From positions 869,451-933,450 of the forward strand of contig SCFE01000014.1 of NCBI GenBank assembly GCA_004352715.1: 64,000 nucleotides of DNA, read 5' to 3'. How positions within the stretch are numbered: the stretch's first letter is position 1; each line of letters opens with the position of its first letter. Origin of the DNA: Hofstenia miamia (lineage: Eukaryota > Xenacoelomorpha > Acoela). The position numbers were made by a program, and so were the translations under genes. The notes under the pieces are model-generated. The model was not told the origin of the DNA, searched no databases, and saw nothing but the letters and a program-made list of their open reading frames with translations. Below, piece after piece: positions 1 to 12,960 of this stretch.

Positions 1-29
<29 letters not shown>
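1..29. repeat. (AT)n microsatellite
   Basis: Uninterrupted AT dinucleotides from the first base of the window; the array probably continues to the left. Confidence 0.95.
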
Positions 30-31
<2 letters not shown>

Positions 32-320
32 TACAGAGTGTTTTTTGAAAAAATATATACTAGCATTCAGCTTAAAAATTGGCATTGGGTAGATGCCTGC
101 TGAAAACATCTGAATTGGGCCCTAATTTTTCATACACAATCTTATATTGGGTCCTCATTAACAAATCAAATAAAAAAATTTAGCAAATTTTTTGGCGCCT
201 TAAATAATATATTGGAGCTAGGTATATGGGCTTTTGATCAAAAGTTTAGGAACAGTCACCTGTCTAAACACTCATATATAATGGAAAAGATTTCATCAAC
301 ATAAAAAGAAAATATTTGAC

Positions 321-352
<32 letters not shown>

Positions 353-2961
353 CACTTGTAAGAATGCTTTGTGTATGTATTTTTAATAAAAAATTTAACT
401 GAACTTAAAAGCATTAATTAAATAGAAGGAAGTATAAATTTCTTCCATCTGATTCCCAAAAAGTACCGCAAGACATTTCAATATATAATTTTTTTCATTG
501 GTTTGGTTCAAAGCATTTCTGAATATCGTCTTTCAGTTAGAGTGAAATTTAGGAGTAGCATGCATCACTCTACAACACTTTCTGCGACATTTCGGCAGGA
601 AAATGCTTTTTTTATCTTAATTGTAGCTTCTTTGTTCGCTATAAGCCTTCCAATCTCATTTGTAATGTTGCAGCTCTGATGGGCATTGTATTGAATAAAT
701 ACTTTTTAAGGGCTTGACACTAAATTAGAAATAGATGTACTATGTGAGAAATACAGTGGACAAAATAAAAACAAATTCAATTAGTAAAACATTGGTTAAC
801 TAGGTTCTGTAAAATCTTCAATATTTTCCAATATAACAGTGAACAAACTATGTTCTAGCAATTTTATTTAAAACTGAATTTACAATAAATTCAAATTAAC
901 ATTTACTGGTATTACATTATATTCACTAAGTTACTGGTACTTCATTGATTATCACATGTTCTACATGTAGTCATGCTATTACTTCAACCCTAGCCTGTGA
1001 CTCAATATATATTTTATTTTTATTCGGTTGCTAATCTCTTTTAACTAAAATATGTCGAAGCCAATGCAAAAGTAATCAAGTAATATTTTTTGAAATGAGA
1101 CCACCTGTTTCAGATCACTAAATAAATCAACCTAAAAATTTCATGAAAAAGCGTGTCTAATTTTAACATGACATCGAATTATCATCTTTTGAGAAGATTG
1201 TGATTTAGTCGAATTGTTACCAAAATTATCTATAAGAAGGCAATCTTAAACTTGATTGACTTAATTCAAGATACGTTGCTCGAGGTTATTCTCTATCAAG
1301 GTCTTTATTATTGTATTAAATTATAGGAAATACTGTTTTCTTAAATAATAAATATTTTGATGGAATTAAAATTTGAAAAACATTATTTATTAGTGTTGAA
1401 AGCTAAACGAAAATGATGCTAGTGAACATCAAAAATCCCTGTTCAAATGCCATTTGTACACAAAATATATTCAATAATCAATTGTTAAAAATAGGATATT
1501 AAAATTTGAAGTAGACAATATCTTAACTGAGGTGAACTTTACATTAAATTAGACTACCCACTCAAGAAAATAGACGGGAAGTAAATCTTGACAATTTTTA
1601 TAGATTAATTTAATATAATGTTTTCATGTCATTGAGAAGTGCTTCTTTCAGAATTTATGCTTCCTATTACTTAGGAGTGCCAATCATAATTGCATAAAAT
1701 TTACTATTAATTATTTCTTGGGTTTGCAGTAGACTCCATCAACAAAAAATCAAAATACAAATAAATAAACTTTCAATGCAAAAACATTTTTCATACAGAA
1801 TTAATTGTTGGGCTGAATTCACCCACAAAATGATTTGAAAATTTTCAATAAATTAATACATACTTAATTAAAACAGCTAAATTTAAATGGATGTGTATGT
1901 AATAATGTAATAAACATGAAATTCAACAGATTTGCGTATATGAAGTATATATATATATATAAATGTAAAATAAGCTACACAATTTTTTTATTCACAACAA
2001 TTTAATTACTAGCAATCTGTTGAATACCTAAATTGTAAATGATTTACTTCTTATGTGACCGAAAACAATGTCCGAGCATAAAAGCTTAGTAGTTATATAA
2101 ATACAGATAACTTACAAAAAAGGAATATATTTTCAAAAAATTTCAGAGTAAAAAGAATGGAATAACATAGACATTCTATTAAAGTTCTACAAAGACACAC
2201 TGTTCCAGCATAGAAATTAAATAGTATTTATAGTTTTACTAAATTTGGCATGAAGGAGTTGAATAGTTTTAATAATGTTANAAATGGAATATTATTTTAT
2301 TGGTATATATTATTTATAACAGTTTTCTTGTCTATAATAAATGGGAAAGTTTGAAAAAATACAATTAAGTACAAATGTTTATCATTTTTTTGAATAAACG
2401 TGTATTGTTTATCTAAAATCTATGCTACCTTTAAATGTTTATATGAATATTTCAGTATATCATGTGAGATTACATTTTAGGAAGATTTTATCTTCCATTT
2501 CATATGATTGCAATAACGGATAATTTCAATTTCTATTCATCTATTAAAAACATCGCATTAATTTACCTCTTCAATTTTCAATATATGAGAATAAGTATAT
2601 TTTCATAATTCGAAATTAATATTATTATCAAATAGCGACCATAATTATTTTGTTATTGGCTATCTATTATTTCTTCATTTTAAAATTTTTGAAGTTGTTC
2701 CAAATTTAATAAGTTATATATTTACCTAAAAATTGGTTTTTCAAAATTTGCAAATTTGATTGGAGTTCATTAAGTAACATACATTATATATTTTTAATCA
2801 AACTATCATTTAAATACCACTTAATATTTTGTAGGATTTGATAATTAATTTGATTTGATATATAAACACCATAACCCTTTCAAAACATTGAAAAGAAATT
2901 ATTGTAAACTTGATTTTATTTGAATAATTTTAGAGTTGCATTTCCTTGGAGAACATGGACT
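30..2961. other. AT-rich non-coding DNA
   Basis: I see no open frame with recognisable protein similarity and no RNA gene here. It holds a (TA)n tract at 325-352, a short one near 1948-1960 and a single N at 2281 that marks a contig join. Confidence 0.6.
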
Positions 2962-3480
2962 GAATATTCTGTTAAGATGTAAAATCAAAATTATAGATAT
3001 CTTTCAAATTTTTAACCAATATTCAATGGTCTATTCAATTGAAGGCCTTTAGAAATTTTAAAGAGGAAATTTAGGAATGTAAAAATAGGCTGCAGTTGTT
3101 TTGAAAAAAAAATTTCAGATAGGAATTGTTTTTTCTAATATTAAAATGTATTAAGCCAATATTTGAAGGTTTATTATAATTAGAAACAAGGTAAAAAATA
3201 AGATGCACTAATAACAAAACTAATCATATAATTTATAATAACTGCTTCATCGCTTCCATTTTTACATTTCACTAAAAATTTTAATGGAATGCTTTGCTTA
3301 CAACAGTGTCCCAAAGTTAGCTAGATAAGACGTAGCATGACCTCTTTTCAATGCTTATCTTCAAATGTTTTATGCAAATGCCGTCTTCAAAATTATCTCA
3401 ATTTTAAAAACAAACTGCATTTATTTAGGATTTTTTATAGACAGCTATTCCTACTGAATATATCACTTACAACTACGCAG
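2962..3480. repeat. First copy of a 0.5-kb direct duplication
   Basis: This stretch is repeated at 3482-3996 with scattered substitutions and small indels (519 versus 515 bp). A single N separates the copies. Both begin with GAATATTCTGTTAAGAT and end with ACAACTACGCAG. The arrangement suggests two alleles placed end to end by the assembler; a true tandem duplication is the alternative. Confidence 0.85.
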
Positions 3481-3481
3481 N

Positions 3482-3996
3482 GAATATTCTGTTAAGATTA
3501 AAATCAAAATTATAGATATCTTTCAAATTTTTAACCAATATTCAATAGTCTATTGAATTGAAGGCTTTTCGAAATTTTAAAGAGGAATTTTAGGAATGTA
3601 AAAATAGGCTGCAGTTGTTTTGAAAAAAAATTTCAGATAGGAATTGTTTTTTCTAATATTAAAATGTACTAAGCCAATATTTGAAGGTTTATTATTATTA
3701 GAAACAAGGTAAAAAATAAGATGCACTAATAACAAAACTAATCATATAATTTATAATAACTGCTTCATCGCTACAATTTTTCATTTCACTAAAAATTTTA
3801 ATGGATGCTTTGCTTACAACAGTGTCCCACTGTTAGCTAGATAAGACGTGGCATGACCTCTTTTCAATGTTTATCTCCAAATGTTTTATGCAAATGCCGT
3901 CTTCAACATTATCTCAATTTTAAAAACAAACTGCATTTATTTAGGATTTCTTATAGACAGCTATTCCTACTGAATATATCACTTACAACTACGCAG
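3482..3996. repeat. Second copy of the 0.5-kb direct duplication
   Basis: Partner of 2962-3480. It differs by point changes and 1-3 base indels spread over its length, more than sequencing error would give. The open frame inside it is AT-rich and resembles no protein I know. Confidence 0.85.
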
Positions 3997-4231
3997 ATTT
4001 CTAAATTAAAGATAAAAATGGTAGCCACTATTTGATAAATTTCAAAGTAAATTTTAATTTTTTTTGAAAATGTCAAGGCTGAGAAGTTGACAATTTCAAA
4101 CAGTTTTGAATTTACAATTATTCAAGATTATGTAAAATAAGTTTTCTGCTAAATTTCGATTTTAGGCTTTGTAATTCAGGTAGTGAATGGTATTTGTAAT
4201 CGTCGAAATATTAAACTATTTGGATCTACAT

Positions 4232-4233
<2 letters not shown>

Positions 4234-4265
<32 letters not shown>
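4234..4265. repeat. (TA)n microsatellite
   Basis: About 16 TA units, ending in TATGTATA. Confidence 0.95.
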
Positions 4266-4269
<4 letters not shown>

Positions 4270-4542
4270 ACATAAACACTATAATTGTTAAATTGCAATA
4301 TATGATTTTTGAATTAGGCAAACATCCTGTTGAAATTTGGATCAATCATTAACGTTCAACCAATCTAGTATAGATTATCAATGTTGTCGTGAAATTGCTT
4401 AAAAATTTAAAATCAATCAAACACGTTGATTTTCCTAAAGGGTGAATGTTATATGAGCCTAGAAGTAAGAATTTGCTTGTGGCTGCACGAAAACTATGTA
4501 CTGATTCAGTGCTGTCAATATTTAAACGTGGTACAACCTTTG

Positions 4543-6225
4543 CATGCGGTTATTTTTAGGCTTCAAATGTCTATGTCATGAATCCATCTTTTACAGAGTT
4601 TTTCTGATAACAAAATAATGAAATTAAATCAAAATATTAATTATACACAGTGTTGTACGGGACAGCAATTTNCAACAATTTTGTCATTTACTACTGCCGT
4701 CTCTGACTTCGTATAATATACACCTTCCCCCTAGAAAAATCGTGTTATTGAATGATAAGCTCTAAACTTTCATCATTAAAATTATAGAAAATGTGAATCC
4801 TTTTGAAATATTAATCCAAAATGATCAATTTTGTACGCTTAAATTACTGACCTAGCTTTAAAATGCCTATTGTATCATTGAGGATGCAATCGGTTTAGTC
4901 CATATTTCCACACAAATTGGGAAAAATTGGAGTTGAAAACATCTTGGGTAGATGCTTTCCCTATTATGTTATGATTACTATTTGTGCTAAGAAGTGTTCC
5001 TGTACATTAAGTACGTGATATTTTATACTATCAATAAAACATAGTTCATGTGAGAAGCAATTAACCTCGAATGTTAGATATTTGTACGTAGATCACTCAA
5101 GTTTTGGCAGGCGCGCAGTGCGAAGTTGTGGCTTGATAAAAAAAGGCAATATGTTTTATCCTGTGGTATTTCCACATTTTAGATATTTTTATTAGTGTGT
5201 GAGTTACAAGCGTTTAAAATTTTTTCAAGAAATCACAGATATTTAAAAACCCAGGTATAAAAAAGTTAAGTAAAATATCTAAAACGATAACTTAGTCAAT
5301 TAAGGACTGGTACGACTAATTAATAGAAAATTTAGTACTTCACTAAGCCATTGTCTTTTCTTAGAAGTCTATGGTATAATGTTTGAACGTTAATAGGTAA
5401 GCTTGTATCTATGATATAGTGAAATTCTGTAAACATTTTGGAATGCTTTAAAAAATTTTTAACCTCTAAATTGAAGGTTATTTTCAACTTTATCCATATC
5501 TGTCATTCACGCTCATTGCAAATTTCAATCAAAAATGTAGGAATGCAAAGAAAATGAATTGGATATTGGAAAAAATGACAATTCCCACAGAATATATCAT
5601 GCAAAAGGAAATTGGTAGGTAACGGGGACGAATTAATTAACTACATTTTGTTAATTTAAAAATATCCATTTTAATATTAAAAATTGTATTCTGTTAATAG
5701 CATATATAATGGCTATTAAGTGTAATGTAAACGTTGGCATTCTAATAAATTGCATTTAATCAAAATAAGCATAATTAAGAAGATATTGATTATAATTAAG
5801 CAATTCGTAAGTTAACCAGTAATTTCTTTTTTTGTCAAATTGGAATTTTTAGAATGTGGTGTCACGACCTCTGAATATTTTTACAGAACGCAAAATATTT
5901 GAGGTAATTATTATTAAAATGCATTTTAGATTCGATTATCTAGATATAAGTTAGTTTTTTTCAAAAATTTTTCTTCGAAAAAATAGTTAATATTTTCAAG
6001 TGCTTCAGGTACAGGAAAAATTTTTAACAAAAACGTTACATGAGAGCACATCCAATGATTTTCAAAATTTCTACTTCAAACTTTTTTCCAAGTGCTTGAA
6101 GCCAAAATTTTAATTAAATGCATTTGATTTACAAATTCAGGAACCAAATTTCCAATCAAAAATTACTTGTTAAGCAAAATCCTAACAATGAACTTGAGTA
6201 TTCAAATAAAATATTTTTACTTGAC
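4543..6225. repeat. Duplicated block, copy A (allele-like)
   Basis: Bases 4543-4671, 4673-5077 and 6136-6225 are repeated almost without change at 7231-7359, 7783-8187 and 8189-8278. At the single N at 4672 this copy lacks the 423 bp present at 7360-7782. It has 1058 bp (5078-6135) that copy B lacks. No protein or clear transposon terminus is visible in the 1058-bp segment. Confidence 0.85.
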
Positions 6226-7225
6226 NNNNNNNNNNNNNNNNNNNNNNNNNNNNNNNNNNNNNNNNNNNNNNNNNNNNNNNNNNNNNNNNNNNNNNNNNNN
6301 NNNNNNNNNNNNNNNNNNNNNNNNNNNNNNNNNNNNNNNNNNNNNNNNNNNNNNNNNNNNNNNNNNNNNNNNNNNNNNNNNNNNNNNNNNNNNNNNNNNN
6401 NNNNNNNNNNNNNNNNNNNNNNNNNNNNNNNNNNNNNNNNNNNNNNNNNNNNNNNNNNNNNNNNNNNNNNNNNNNNNNNNNNNNNNNNNNNNNNNNNNNN
6501 NNNNNNNNNNNNNNNNNNNNNNNNNNNNNNNNNNNNNNNNNNNNNNNNNNNNNNNNNNNNNNNNNNNNNNNNNNNNNNNNNNNNNNNNNNNNNNNNNNNN
6601 NNNNNNNNNNNNNNNNNNNNNNNNNNNNNNNNNNNNNNNNNNNNNNNNNNNNNNNNNNNNNNNNNNNNNNNNNNNNNNNNNNNNNNNNNNNNNNNNNNNN
6701 NNNNNNNNNNNNNNNNNNNNNNNNNNNNNNNNNNNNNNNNNNNNNNNNNNNNNNNNNNNNNNNNNNNNNNNNNNNNNNNNNNNNNNNNNNNNNNNNNNNN
6801 NNNNNNNNNNNNNNNNNNNNNNNNNNNNNNNNNNNNNNNNNNNNNNNNNNNNNNNNNNNNNNNNNNNNNNNNNNNNNNNNNNNNNNNNNNNNNNNNNNNN
6901 NNNNNNNNNNNNNNNNNNNNNNNNNNNNNNNNNNNNNNNNNNNNNNNNNNNNNNNNNNNNNNNNNNNNNNNNNNNNNNNNNNNNNNNNNNNNNNNNNNNN
7001 NNNNNNNNNNNNNNNNNNNNNNNNNNNNNNNNNNNNNNNNNNNNNNNNNNNNNNNNNNNNNNNNNNNNNNNNNNNNNNNNNNNNNNNNNNNNNNNNNNNN
7101 NNNNNNNNNNNNNNNNNNNNNNNNNNNNNNNNNNNNNNNNNNNNNNNNNNNNNNNNNNNNNNNNNNNNNNNNNNNNNNNNNNNNNNNNNNNNNNNNNNNN
7201 NNNNNNNNNNNNNNNNNNNNNNNNN
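6226..7225. other. Assembly gap of exactly 1000 N
   Basis: The round length suggests a placeholder or estimated gap. Open frames reported across it have no meaning. The sequence to its left (up to 6225) reappears at 8189-8278, to its right. Confidence 0.95.
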
Positions 7226-7230
7226 CATGC

Positions 7231-8278
7231 CATGCGGTTATTTTTAGGCTTCAAATGTCTATGTCATGAATCCATCTTTTACAGAGTTTTTCTGATAACA
7301 AAATAATGAAATTAAATCAAAATATTAATTATACACAGTGTTGTACGGGACAGCAATTTCACAGGCCGTATCCCGCTCGACTCGTAATCGGCCCTATTTC
7401 GGCCCACCTGCGGCACGTGAAAATTTAAGTCATGTAAATATATAACATCAAAGATCTACATTGCAAATTTGTATTATGTTATTAAAATGCTACATTGTCT
7501 AATCTTAATTTTACAAAAACTATTGTTTAAAGTCTTCAATGGTTTGTGGGGTAAATCGATTGCGATGTTCAGGAAGTATTAATCCCACACTAGGCGATGT
7601 TTCCAAATGGACGTGCTTACTATGTAAATAAACCTATAATTTATTATTTTTTCTTTTTTTGCGCCTGTCCCAGCCGCCCATGCTTCAAACGTTTCGAGCC
7701 ACCTGACTCATTCACAAATCACTAATGGACATTACAATTCTTTAATATTTAACTCAAGCAGAACATTGATCCTGATACTCTGCAACAATTTTGTCATTTA
7801 CTACTGCCGTCTCTGACTTCGTATAATATACACCTTCCCCCTAGAAAAATCGTGTTATTGAATGATAAGCTCTAAACTTTCATCATTAAAATTATAGAAA
7901 ATGTGAATCCTTTTGAAATATTAATCCAAAATGATCAATTTTGTACGCTTAAATTACTGACCTAGCTTTAAAATGCCTATTGTATCATTGAGGATGCAAT
8001 CGGTTTAGTCCATATTTCCACACAAATTGGGAAAAATTGGAGTTGAAAACATCTTGGGTAGATGCTTTCCCTATTATGTTATGATTACTATTTGTGCTAA
8101 GAAGTGTTCCTGTACATTAAGTACGTGATATTTTATACTATCAATAAAACATAGTTCATGGGAGAAGCAATTAACCTCAAATGTTAGTTTCAGGAACCAA
8201 ATTTCCAATCAAAAATTACTCGTTAAGCAAAATCCTAACAATGAACTTGAGTATTCAAATAAAATATTTTTACTTGAC
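7231..8278. repeat. Duplicated block, copy B (allele-like)
   Basis: Matches copy A (4543-6225) in three segments. It includes 7360-7782, a relatively GC-richer stretch at its start, which copy A replaces with one N. Point differences from copy A are few, for example TGTGAGAAG against TGGGAGAAG near 8160. Confidence 0.85.
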
Positions 8279-9575
8279 TTACTTTCATTCATCTCCTAAT
8301 CGACAAATATTTAAATTTATTTTAAGCATTTAGACCAACATTTATTCAGGAATGTTGAAATTTGCATAGTAAAGTTTCAAATTCTTTGCAACTTTAATGG
8401 AATTAACATAAACCTTTAATGTTATTTCAAATAGTTGTTTTTGAGTTTGTACAGCTTTCCACAAAGAATGAATTTATAAGTATAACATTTGATGTTTCAC
8501 AAAAAGCTGTATAAGAAGCATATCAATGGATATAGTAGCTCAGAAGGACTGGAATTTTTAATGACACAAGAACAAAATAGATTTCATGAAATGTATGCAA
8601 ACTCAACTTAAAATAGATAAATACTTGAATTATTTGGAAGAGCACTATAAATAATTTAAAATGAAATCTGACAAAATTTCCAAAATTTGGATTTCACAGT
8701 GACGTCATTATTAGCATAGAGTACAAATGCAACTCAAAAATATTTTTTTAGAAATTTTTGTATATTTGAGCAAGACAGAATAATTCTAGGTTATCAGCAG
8801 ATACAGTACAGTAGTCGATTTGTAGAACTCTCCCAGGCACTGTTACTCCCTTAAAATGTTCATAATTTTTTTAGCAATCGTTTATTCACTACTACTGTTT
8901 CAGTTAGACACACTGAAAAAAAATCAATTTCATCAACAGATTATCTCTTTAGTACTCTGATTTGTTCAATAAGTACACAGCTATATTACGCTTTTTGAGG
9001 CGCATTTCGTTTCCAGGTCTATATTTTCCTGATGACGTCAGATCTACATTTCACCCAACTGGTTTTAAAAAAATGTAGCGTCAAAAACGGAAGCACTATG
9101 CTTTCTGATAGAGAAAACAAAATACATCTTCGGTCGTATCCTTAACTATAACAATGAAGTTTTCTACTCAGGAAATTGCGAATAATTATAAGGGCAAATT
9201 AATTGATTTGCTAAGTGGCATCTCTCAGTTGTAACCGCCACCCATTTGAAAATTTGACCCAACCCCATTAAACGAATTCTTATATTTCAGATACAAAAAT
9301 TCTCTGTGTAATTACACTGGTATTAATTTTCGTTTATAGTCAAAACATCTGTGGAGAAAATTTCTCAGTTTTATTAAAAAAATAAAACCCCTTCATTATA
9401 TTTGTTGTGAATGATTTCAAATCCTTTGCAAAATTTAAGATTTTATGCAAAAATATTACACATTATTAACTATAAATGACTTGAACCGCTTGCAAAAATC
9501 GGATAAATGTTAAAGATTTTTCAAAAAAATGAAGGCCTATCAAAATTGTCGTGGGTAAATTGTAGGTAAGATCAT
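8279..9575. other. AT-rich non-coding DNA
   Basis: I see no recognisable gene, RNA or transposon in this stretch on either strand. Confidence 0.55.
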
Positions 9576-9770
9576 TTAACGAAATTGCGCGAAACCTTTT
9601 AAGGGTGAAAAATCATATGACAGGATTATCAGTACCAATGATATGCTGTAGTAGGCCCCATCTTCTTGTTTTACCTCTTCAGAAAAGCCATACCGTTTTA
9701 TTGCCAATTTGTACTTATAGGCATCATCCAAATTTTGTGTATTCCTTAAGGTTTTTGAAATCTGAACCAC
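9576..9770 (-). CDS. Unrecognised short open frame
   Basis: A 64-codon frame on the minus strand with balanced composition, including KYKLAIKRYGFSEEVKQEDG near the middle and ending FSPLKGFAQFR. It is less AT-driven than neighbouring chance frames, so it may be a fragment of a gene or transposon protein. I recognise no family, no splice structure is evident, and a chance frame remains possible. Confidence 0.2.
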   Translation of the reverse strand: MVQISKTLRNTQNLDDAYKYKLAIKRYGFSEEVKQEDGAYYSISLVLIILSYDFSPLKGFAQFR

Positions 9771-11925
9771 ATATGATTAACCCATGTGGAATATGATTGA
9801 CCCATGGGGAATCTTAGTAAAAAATTACGATTTAAAAACTTCCTCTACTTTAGCTAATGAAAAACCTGAAATCTTCATATTAATTATAATACTAGCATTT
9901 TCTGTAGAGCTGCCATCAACTTGCTAGTACCAGCACTAAATATAAGGTCTCTTCTGCAATGCCATTAATGTAGTGTTGCTAGGATTAATAAGAAAACTTT
10001 CATTAATTCTTTCATTAAAAATGTGAAAAATTGAAAATCAATTCATTACATGTGTTTTGTGTTATTTAAAGAAATACTTTCACTTATTAAGAAATTAATA
10101 TTAATCACTTCTAGTTGCGCTGATGAAGCACCTAGATCCCGATGGATATGATCAAGAAATCATGGAACAACAATCTTTGCATAAATTGCTTAATAAATAA
10201 ATTTATAGAATCAAGCGATTTTTATTTACGTTCCAAAAGAAGGGGCCGATTCCAGTCAAGGATGGAAAAATTTCGAGTTGAAGGTTTGTAAATGGGATTA
10301 GGTCGGATCATTAAATAATATTGACATTAATAACTGATCTTGCATCTGTAGGTTGTAACGCTATGAACAGTGCTCTAGATGTAACTTTTTTATCCCATGA
10401 TAACTAATGTGTTGCAAAGCTCTCAATTTTGCGACTACTGGCTATCTAATTATGTGTGAAAACACATACATTTTTGTTTGTTTTGGTGACATGTTTCTGT
10501 TTTCAAACTGAAACTCCATTGATGTTAACCTAACATTAGCCTTCATTAACAAGATTTTTTCAGACTTAGCCTACTCGAAATAAAAGATCGATATCTGCTT
10601 GGAGAGCAAGTTAGTTTCATAAATGATCAGGGGCCCACCTGGAGACATTCATTTTCTTAATATTATATTATGTTCTACCACTGTATTAAATTCATTTGCT
10701 TAGTTTTACTTTTTGAATAGGCTTAGCCATATCAAATAATTTTTAAATAAGAAATTAATTCGGGCTTAAATGGACAAGTCGGGTTCAGTCGGTCAAATTT
10801 AAGAAGACCGGTTGGATCGTATTGGGTCAGGTCTGCATCGCCTTCGGCACAAACTTGGTTCTGTCCAAAAGTTTGTCCTGCTTCCAGTTCCTTGCCTGCC
10901 ACCTCTACATATTGATACCAAAATTTGAATACATATATTTTTATTTTTCGTAAAACAAAGTTAAGTATATTATCTTAAGTTCTTTGCGATCAGGCCTAGC
11001 CTGAATTCTACACTATCTTTTTTATAACAGATTTATCCTTATTTCGTTCTTCTCCCGACAATGCGCTTAAAATAAACATATCCTTACTTGATGTGCATTA
11101 TATATCAAACTACATGTACCGCAAACAGAACTCTACGTGCTTGGCCAACTTTATTGAATTACCCTGTGCGATGAACGTTGATACCACTTACTGTTTCAAC
11201 TTCTGAAGATGATTGCCGCTTATTAAAATTGTCTCAGTTGACTCAGGAACTACTCTATAACCTATCTATCTGTTATTGTGAATTTCATCTCAAGCGCTTT
11301 AGAACTTCCTAAATCCAAGTATGATAAAGATTTTTTAAACTTTTGATTGGATATCAACTCAAACTTCCACTGAAAGATTTTCTGAAGAACATTTCATGTC
11401 CTGTATATATTCCTATATCTTAATCTGGATACATTAGGCTATAATGTTTGTCAAAGAATTTTAAAAGAAATTATTTCATTTATGTTAGCCTTTCCAATGT
11501 ATTAAAAGTAATCTCACAGGAAATTAGTAATTAAGCTAAAAGATTATTTCTAAATAGTTATTATCATTTAAAATTTATATTTTAATGGACTCAAATTAAT
11601 ACCAAACGTTGCTTCTGATTTTGTAGGAATTGTAAAAGGATATGTGGACGTATAATATATTCTCAAACAGAAAATGTCTAAGAAAAAATCGACAAAAATC
11701 AAAGAAAATGATTATATCTCATCTACTCAATATATTACAAGTGCCATGAAACAAGAGTCAGGTTGTGCACGATATATTTTTGATTTTCGCCAATGACTTA
11801 CATGGGTGTTACTTCAATATTTTATGCTTAATTTGCTAATTCTTCGAATGATTTACTGTTGAAGACATTGGGAAGTTATATTCGTAGTGCATTTTAAATA
11901 AAATAAACTGTAATTTAGAAGAGTT
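9771..11925. other. AT-rich DNA without recognisable gene
   Basis: No supported gene. The only notable part is a GC-richer, cryptically repetitive patch at about 10745-10860. Confidence 0.5.
10745..10860. repeat. Cryptic GTCGG/GGTT-rich repeat patch
   Basis: Short motifs such as AAGTCGGGTTCAGTCGG and GACCGGTTGGATCGTATTGG recur imperfectly in an otherwise AT-rich background. A similar patch lies at 13130-13700. It looks like degenerate simple sequence rather than coding DNA. Confidence 0.35.
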
Positions 11926-12560
11926 TGATCTTAGGATATTTTACAAAGGTGGAATACCTTAGCTTTAAATTATTAAATCATACAGCTAAAGCCTCCTTTA
12001 AAGATTTTGGAATTACCTTAACTTCAAAACCTAAGTTGTGCTAATCATATTGAAAAAAGAATTAAAAACTTCATGTGGATTTATCAAACAGAATATCCCT
12101 TATTCAACATTGATAAAAATAATAATTTGATTGGTTAGTGATTATTGTATGGTATGCAAATCAAACCAACATTTTAAAGACTGAAGATTTTCAAACGAAA
12201 TGAATTGGGTGGAAAACTTGGAAAAGCACCTATTGTAGCTTTACTTAAAAGCTCAAATATATTGTCAACATCCCCGAAAAATCAGTTAAATGAAAATATC
12301 TAATCCTTAACAGAATTTCTTTGAAATACTGATTTTAATGCATTCCTGACTATATCTTTCAATTAGTTAGTCATAAAAAAACTAATAAAATTCAAATGAA
12401 CATGGATCTTTGCATAGATTATGTAGAATTGCCAACTGCTTATTTTGTAAATAGAATATCAATATTTTAGTGGAAGAAGAAAGGAAAACTATGAACAATG
12501 CAATACATCGTTAGTTCAACAATTTTTAGGTAATCACAATTTCTGAATTCTAGTTTGAAC
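11926..12560 (+). pseudogene. LINE reverse-transcriptase 3' part (degenerate)
   Basis: Split over shifting frames, the translation shows the order of motifs seen after the palm domain of CR1/jockey-type LINE reverse transcriptases: a KDFGITLTS block (the 'LG' box), then HIEKRIKNF, then LLYGMQIKP and a basic segment. The same order with better preservation is seen at 59106-59400. Several stops and frameshifts show it is dead. No endonuclease or catalytic YxDD part is visible, so it is a 5'-truncated copy, which is usual for LINEs. Confidence 0.42.
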
Positions 12561-12659
12561 AAATATTTTGAAAATTTCCTCTATTCTATAAGGCAAAATT
12601 TTCTTATATTTACATGATAATGTCAATATTTTGATGGCATAATATATTATTGTTAGCCT

Positions 12660-12960
12660 TTCCTTTCACAGCATCACGCTGCAGCAACTCTCAGCTCCAA
12701 AGCTTATGAGCCTCCCTTAGGACACCCAGCTGTTCCTAACAATGCAGTTTCTTGGACTACCACCCCGCTCCATTTCATTAATCGTAACTCCTCCAAGTAT
12801 CTGTTATGTTTCATTCTAGCTGTTCTTAGTGCTTCAACTACTACCTGAAGTATTTCAACAACCCTCAACTTACACAACTTCTTTATTTCTTCTTGGAACT
12901 ATCTGTGCCTGTCGAATTTATATTTGTCTTTACTTTCTACAATAGCAAGAATTGGGTTTG
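12660..12960 (-). pseudogene. LINE-like C-terminal domain remnant
   Basis: Read on the minus strand one frame runs through KDKYKFDRHR, an internal stop, then FQEEIKKLCKLRVVEILQVV and ends in QETALLGTAG. This resembles a C-terminal segment found in some animal LINE ORF2 proteins (a VVPVVIGALG-like core followed by a Q-K-T-x-L-x-G-T-A box); that match is from memory. A diverged relative of the same segment lies at 51640-51860, also on the minus strand. There is at least one stop. No RT core adjoins it, so it is a fragment. Confidence 0.42.

Noticed and set aside
6118-7306. Long open frames of over 340 codons across the 1000-N gap
   Set aside because: They consist almost entirely of untranslatable N.
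9031-9052. CCTGATGACGTCAGATC as a hammerhead core
   Set aside because: No GAAA core follows at a suitable distance.
10119-10180. CTGATGAAGCACC followed by AAGAAATCATGG as a hammerhead ribozyme
   Set aside because: The sequence between the two cores cannot form stem II, and there is no flanking stem I.
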